The translations under genes were made by a program, and so were the position numbers. This document shows positions 60,952 to 64,000 of a stretch of 64,000 nucleotides of DNA, in pieces. The stretch spans positions 25,789 to 89,788 of the forward strand of contig MGVE01000010.1 of assembly GCA_001800315.1 (NCBI GenBank). Reading direction: 5' to 3'. A model generated the notes under the pieces. It was not told where the DNA came from, ran no database searches, and saw nothing but the letters and a program-made list of their open reading frames with translations. Position 1 is the first letter of the stretch. The number at the start of each line of letters is the position of its first letter. This DNA is from Elusimicrobia bacterium RIFOXYA2_FULL_47_53. GTDB lineage: Bacteria > Elusimicrobiota > Endomicrobiia > Endomicrobiales > XYA2-FULL-47-53.

Positions 60952-62241
60952 TTATTTATTCAATAGCTGTGCTTTTAATAGTTCAATCTCGGCTTTCAAT
61001 GTAGCAATTTCTTGATCTTGCAAAGTTATTCTCTTTTCCGCATCATCAGCCCAACGGCCTATACCAATCGCTATTTTTGAGATATCTTTGCTGTATTTAT
61101 CCATTTCAGCATCTACTTCCTTCTGCGTTAAGAATTCATTGGGTTTAGTAATAACTCCTGATTTTGCGAGCGTAGGGAAACTATCATATGGTTGTATGGG
61201 TTTATTTGCATCTTTCACCGCCCAATCCAGGTAATCTTTACTTGTTATCATTGTCTTGTCTTTATACAAAGGATCTTTTTTTATGTCAGGAGAATGTACC
61301 ACATATCCGTTGCAATACCAAACACCACCGGGAGAAAACCATCCTTTCCATATTCCTCCTACATAGAAATTGATTTGATTTCCAGTAGGCAAATTCCCTT
61401 CAGCAATATAGGTATCGTTTAAACCATCAAGATATACCCCTGTTCCTGAAGGAACTGATAATCCGCCTGTATTAAATCTATATGCAACGCCACCTGCCGA
61501 TAATGCTATCTGATCAGCGGTTTCCTCTTGCAAAAATGTTCTTGCACTACCCAGACATATTTTCATCCCCTGAGGAATCGCTAATCTGCTATTGTCAAGA
61601 CAAAGCGCCTGTATGCCATCACAATACCATGCTATTGTGTTTGTGCCGCTAACACCGATAACGCTCGTATAATTCTTTGTGCTTGTGTCAAAAAAATATT
61701 TTGAACCATAGGGTATTCTTATATCTCCATTAACCAGAAGTTGATTAGATGGGGATATCGTGCTGACAAAAAGCTCTCCGGACATCACAGTCTGACTAGC
61801 TACATATAGATTATTCCCTACAGAGATATTATTGCCTGCGGATATACTATTTTTCGCATTGAAATCGCCAATACTACCTAATGCATATGGAGATGCTGTA
61901 AGCATTTGACGGGGTGTCATTTCTTCACCATCAACAGAAATTGCAACATAGTACTGCGCATTAAACGATAAATTGTCCAGCAAAGTGCTCCCAGCTCCAA
62001 GAACAACATTATATAAACCACTTATACCTAAATCTACAATGTGCGTTTCGCTCCATAGCATTGTCCCATTTTCCGAACTGTCATATATTTTAAAGTACAT
62101 GTCATGAGAACCTGTTATCGGGTTCCCCGCATTGTCCGTTAGTTTCCCTTGTATGTTAAGCTGTTTATAACCGGCATGAACATTAGCCACCAAAATTGCC
62201 AAAAACACTACTTGCACTAAAAACACGAAAACCCTGCGCAT
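60952..62241 (-). CDS. Exported tail-fibre-like protein with C-terminal coiled coil
   Basis: From the ATG at 62241 (AAGGAGA site) the protein is 429 residues with a signal peptide ending NVHA. Residues 25-130 (YKQLNIQGKLTDNAGNPITG, SWTETHIVDLG-like SETHIVDLGISGLYNVVLG, ASPYALGS) are a domain often found at the start of surface proteins with trimeric tails. Then come short repeats (SISAGNNISVGNNLYVAS), beta-rich segments and WKGWFSPGGVWYCNGYVVHS. The end is a coiled coil (ITLQDQEIATLKAEIELLKA). The catalytic residues of an S74 intramolecular chaperone were not found, although the position fits. Upstream of the RHS gene in the same direction; probably a surface partner. Confidence 0.7.
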   Translation of the reverse strand: MRRVFVFLVQVVFLAILVANVHAGYKQLNIQGKLTDNAGNPITGSHDMYFKIYDSSENGTMLWSETHIVDLGISGLYNVVLGAGSTLLDNLSFNAQYYVAISVDGEEMTPRQMLTASPYALGSIGDFNAKNSISAGNNISVGNNLYVASQTVMSGELFVSTISPSNQLLVNGDIRIPYGSKYFFDTSTKNYTSVIGVSGTNTIAWYCDGIQALCLDNSRLAIPQGMKICLGSARTFLQEETADQIALSAGGVAYRFNTGGLSVPSGTGVYLDGLNDTYIAEGNLPTGNQINFYVGGIWKGWFSPGGVWYCNGYVVHSPDIKKDPLYKDKTMITSKDYLDWAVKDANKPIQPYDSFPTLAKSGVITKPNEFLTQKEVDAEMDKYSKDISKIAIGIGRWADDAEKRITLQDQEIATLKAEIELLKAQLLNK

Positions 62242-62338
62242 ACTGATCTCCTTCCCAAATATTATTTGTTTACCACATCGGTCATTTTTAAGCATAAGAC
62301 AGGCAAACCACATTAAGATACATATTCATCTCGGCTGT

Positions 62339-62860
62339 TTATGGTGAAATAATAACTGATTTTAATTCCTTAAATCCATCATATTTCCATTGACCAGCTT
62401 CCTTAACAAAATAGTGACCATATATCAAACGGTAATGGTCGCCTTCACCATAACATTCAAATTCAGTATCAATCCGATACTTCATTCCTGTCAACTGTTT
62501 ACAGCTTATTATTTGCTTGTAGTTAATATATCCAATTTCATTATGATTTTTTGCGAATTCCTCGTAAGTATCTGCCGAGACAATTTCAGGGAAATCTTTA
62601 CTTAACGCTGCCTTATATCGCTTTGATAAATAAGCATATCTTTTCTTATAATCGTCAGATACCTCACTGGTAATGTAGGAAAAAAATGTCTTTTTAAGTT
62701 CTGAATTCTTTATTTTTTCTGCACCCTTCAAATTATATGCCTTTAATTCCTCTATTCGTTTCGGCATTTTCTTATCTTCTCGTTCCCAATACTTATCAAG
62801 GGCATAAGCAGTAGTGCTTAATAACAAAGAAAGCAATATAATTCTAATAATAGCATTCAT
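62339..62860 (-). CDS. Periplasmic protein, putative immunity protein for RHS tip 3
   Basis: From the ATG at 62860 (GAGGA site) the protein is 173 residues with a signal peptide (IIRIILLSLLLSTTAYA). The mature part is helical and charged, then has a NTF2-like end (GMKYRIDTEFECYGEGDHYR, LIYGHYFVKEAGQWKYDGFK). It starts 8 bases after the tip 3 stop. Export to the periplasm fits protection against a cell-wall peptidase tip. No family is assigned with confidence. Confidence 0.68.
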   Translation of the reverse strand: MNAIIRIILLSLLLSTTAYALDKYWEREDKKMPKRIEELKAYNLKGAEKIKNSELKKTFFSYITSEVSDDYKKRYAYLSKRYKAALSKDFPEIVSADTYEEFAKNHNEIGYINYKQIISCKQLTGMKYRIDTEFECYGEGDHYRLIYGHYFVKEAGQWKYDGFKELKSVIISP

Positions 62861-62868
62861 AAATATCC

Positions 62869-64000
62869 TCACTTTTCATACCATACTGCAACATTCCCGT
62901 CTATTCTGTCACGGATGTCAATATGGTTGAAATTTCTTGAATAGTAAGTTCCAATACCGCCTATGCCCATAATTCCCAATGCTGAATTTCTTACCTCATC
63001 TACACCCACCTGCGTATTGCCTCTATAAAATCTCGCATCAGCTGCTTTGTAACCCATCGCCGCACAATGGTAGCCTGAGCTGGGGCTTGCTGGGGTAAAT
63101 CCTTGTTTCTTTAATGATACCTGTGTAGCACTACTTCTATCGCCACCAGAAACATAAACTAAATCAGCGGCAAGATTAACAGCCAAATCCTGCAATGCTT
63201 TTATAACATTGGGATTACGAAGTGATTGACCGGCTTCATATTGGAATGACACATAATTCTTTGGCCTTATCGGGCCGCTTGTCGGGCCGGATGACCCAGA
63301 TAGTGAACTTTCTGGCTTATTAGATGGCAGGCTTAATGAGGAAGGCAACATTCCACCACCTATTGCCGATGCAGCGACTGAGGCAGAAGCTCCTAATCCG
63401 TTTGTGGATAATAGAGGTAAAGTATAACCATCCATTGTAATACCTATTTGAGCATTAAATGTTTGCGACAATGCTGTATCAAAACCTGTGAGAGCACCAA
63501 GCCCTGCTATACCTGCTCCTATTGCCGCCCCAGTCAATGCTCCCTGCCCCGCCGCATTCCAGTCAAATTTATTCAAGTCTTGACTAAACCCGTGCGTGCC
63601 ACCATTAACACCACCTGCTACTGCACATATTGCTATAAACAGTAAATCATCTATGCCAAATATATTACCGCTGGGGTCAGTATAGATAATCGGATTGTTC
63701 CTGCAATAAGCATAACGGTTGAGGCATTGAGGGTCATACAAATTCTGTATGAAAATATCAGGCGTTATGAATATTCCCAGCTGCGGGTCATAATACCTTG
63801 CGTTGTAATAATACAACCCGGTTCCGCTGTCAAAGATCTGCCCCGTGTATTTCCGGCTCGCGCTGGTTCCACTTGCCTGATACATTGCTCCATAGGGCGT
63901 GTATGTCGTTGTGCTTACTACATTCCCGCTTCCGTCCGTCAGCAGGTTTGTGCTGCCAAGGTGGTCGCTGTGATAGTAGTTAAGCTCCCCTGTGTTCTTC
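62869..64000 (-). CDS. RHS protein 3' part with M15-type peptidase tip (5' end outside window)
   Basis: The frame stays open to the right edge, so this is either another full RHS gene or a further cassette. The core reads KYTGQIFDSGTGLYYYNARY and ends at NPIIYTDPSG. The tip starts with glycine/alanine-rich helices, then a serine/proline linker, then a domain with SGYHCAAMGYKAADARF and NFNHIDIRD. These fit the zinc ligands of M15 D,D-peptidases (SxHxxxxAxD ... HxD); an extra spacing of two residues separates the first histidine from the aspartate, so the match is good but not exact. A peptidoglycan-cutting toxin is likely. Confidence 0.75.
   Translation of the reverse strand, partial: KNTGELNYYHSDHLGSTNLLTDGSGNVVSTTTYTPYGAMYQASGTSASRKYTGQIFDSGTGLYYYNARYYDPQLGIFITPDIFIQNLYDPQCLNRYAYCRNNPIIYTDPSGNIFGIDDLLFIAICAVAGGVNGGTHGFSQDLNKFDWNAAGQGALTGAAIGAGIAGLGALTGFDTALSQTFNAQIGITMDGYTLPLLSTNGLGASASVAASAIGGGMLPSSLSLPSNKPESSLSGSSGPTSGPIRPKNYVSFQYEAGQSLRNPNVIKALQDLAVNLAADLVYVSGGDRSSATQVSLKKQGFTPASPSSGYHCAAMGYKAADARFYRGNTQVGVDEVRNSALGIMGIGGIGTYYSRNFNHIDIRDRIDGNVAVWYEK
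63760..64000 (-). repeat. RHS core repeat, copy 3 (runs off the window)
   Basis: Near-identical to 50080-50320 and 54550-54800. The right end is not seen, so it is unknown whether it stops at the same breakpoint as copy 1. Confidence 0.88.

Noticed and set aside
1-64000. tRNA, rRNA, riboswitch or integrase genes
   Set aside because: None was recognised by reading both strands; structured RNAs without a strong sequence signature could be missed.

Overview
The window most resembles a chromosome segment of an uncultured, probably anaerobic, Gram-negative bacterium. A complete type II secretion operon with a secretin, lipoproteins and Sec signal peptides imply an outer membrane. Ferredoxins, a ferredoxin:thioredoxin-reductase-like protein, rubredoxin-like zinc or iron knuckles, an Rrf2 regulator and a spore-photoproduct-lyase-like radical SAM enzyme suggest low-oxygen life. 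The mix recalls candidate phyla such as Omnitrophota or Elusimicrobiota, but no rRNA or tRNA is present and this placement is a guess. Almost every gene lies on the minus strand.

Region 1 (1-26 kb) is a housekeeping and redox region: a BaiN-type flavoprotein (cut by the window edge), an Rrf2/ferredoxin operon behind a textbook promoter-operator, an aldolase with an exported glucoamylase-like protein, an FTR-rubredoxin fusion with a glutaredoxin, Tex with a cyclic-nucleotide-binding protein and an alpha/beta hydrolase, an AI-2E exporter, an ATP-grasp ligase next to a nucleoside phosphorylase-radical SAM fusion, a KefB-type antiporter, and small redox/sulfur genes (ferredoxin, DUF2892, OsmC, DsrE, ArsR). 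Short non-coding repeats, including small elements with terminal inverted repeats, sit between these genes.

Region 2 (26-38 kb) looks AT-richer and is an accessory/defence island: flavodoxin, two DUF3800 proteins, an AlbA_2/Schlafen-type regulator, exported and membrane proteins of unknown role, an S23-type four-helix protein, and a compact operon that runs lexA-like repressor, lipoprotein, two small proteins, CapV-type patatin, CD-NTase. The last two are a type I CBASS pair. A ~35 bp sequence matching the 3' end of the flavodoxin gene recurs through the island.

Region 3 (38-48.4 kb) is the type II secretion operon gspE-F-G-H-I-J-K-L-M-C, with gspD divergent from a shared intergenic region with face-to-face consensus-like promoters.

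Region 4 (48.6-64 kb) is a polymorphic toxin locus. A ~2,300-residue SpvB/FG-GAP/RHS protein with a Sec signal peptide carries a C-terminal toxin tip and is followed by a putative immunity gene. Two tip cassettes without an evident start codon of their own, and a further RHS 3' end at the window edge, carry different tips. Each is followed by its own small exported or membrane protein. An AbiTii-family gene is embedded in the array. Repeated core DNA (about 500 bp, and a 313 bp block that is nearly identical) links the copies and suggests tip exchange by recombination.
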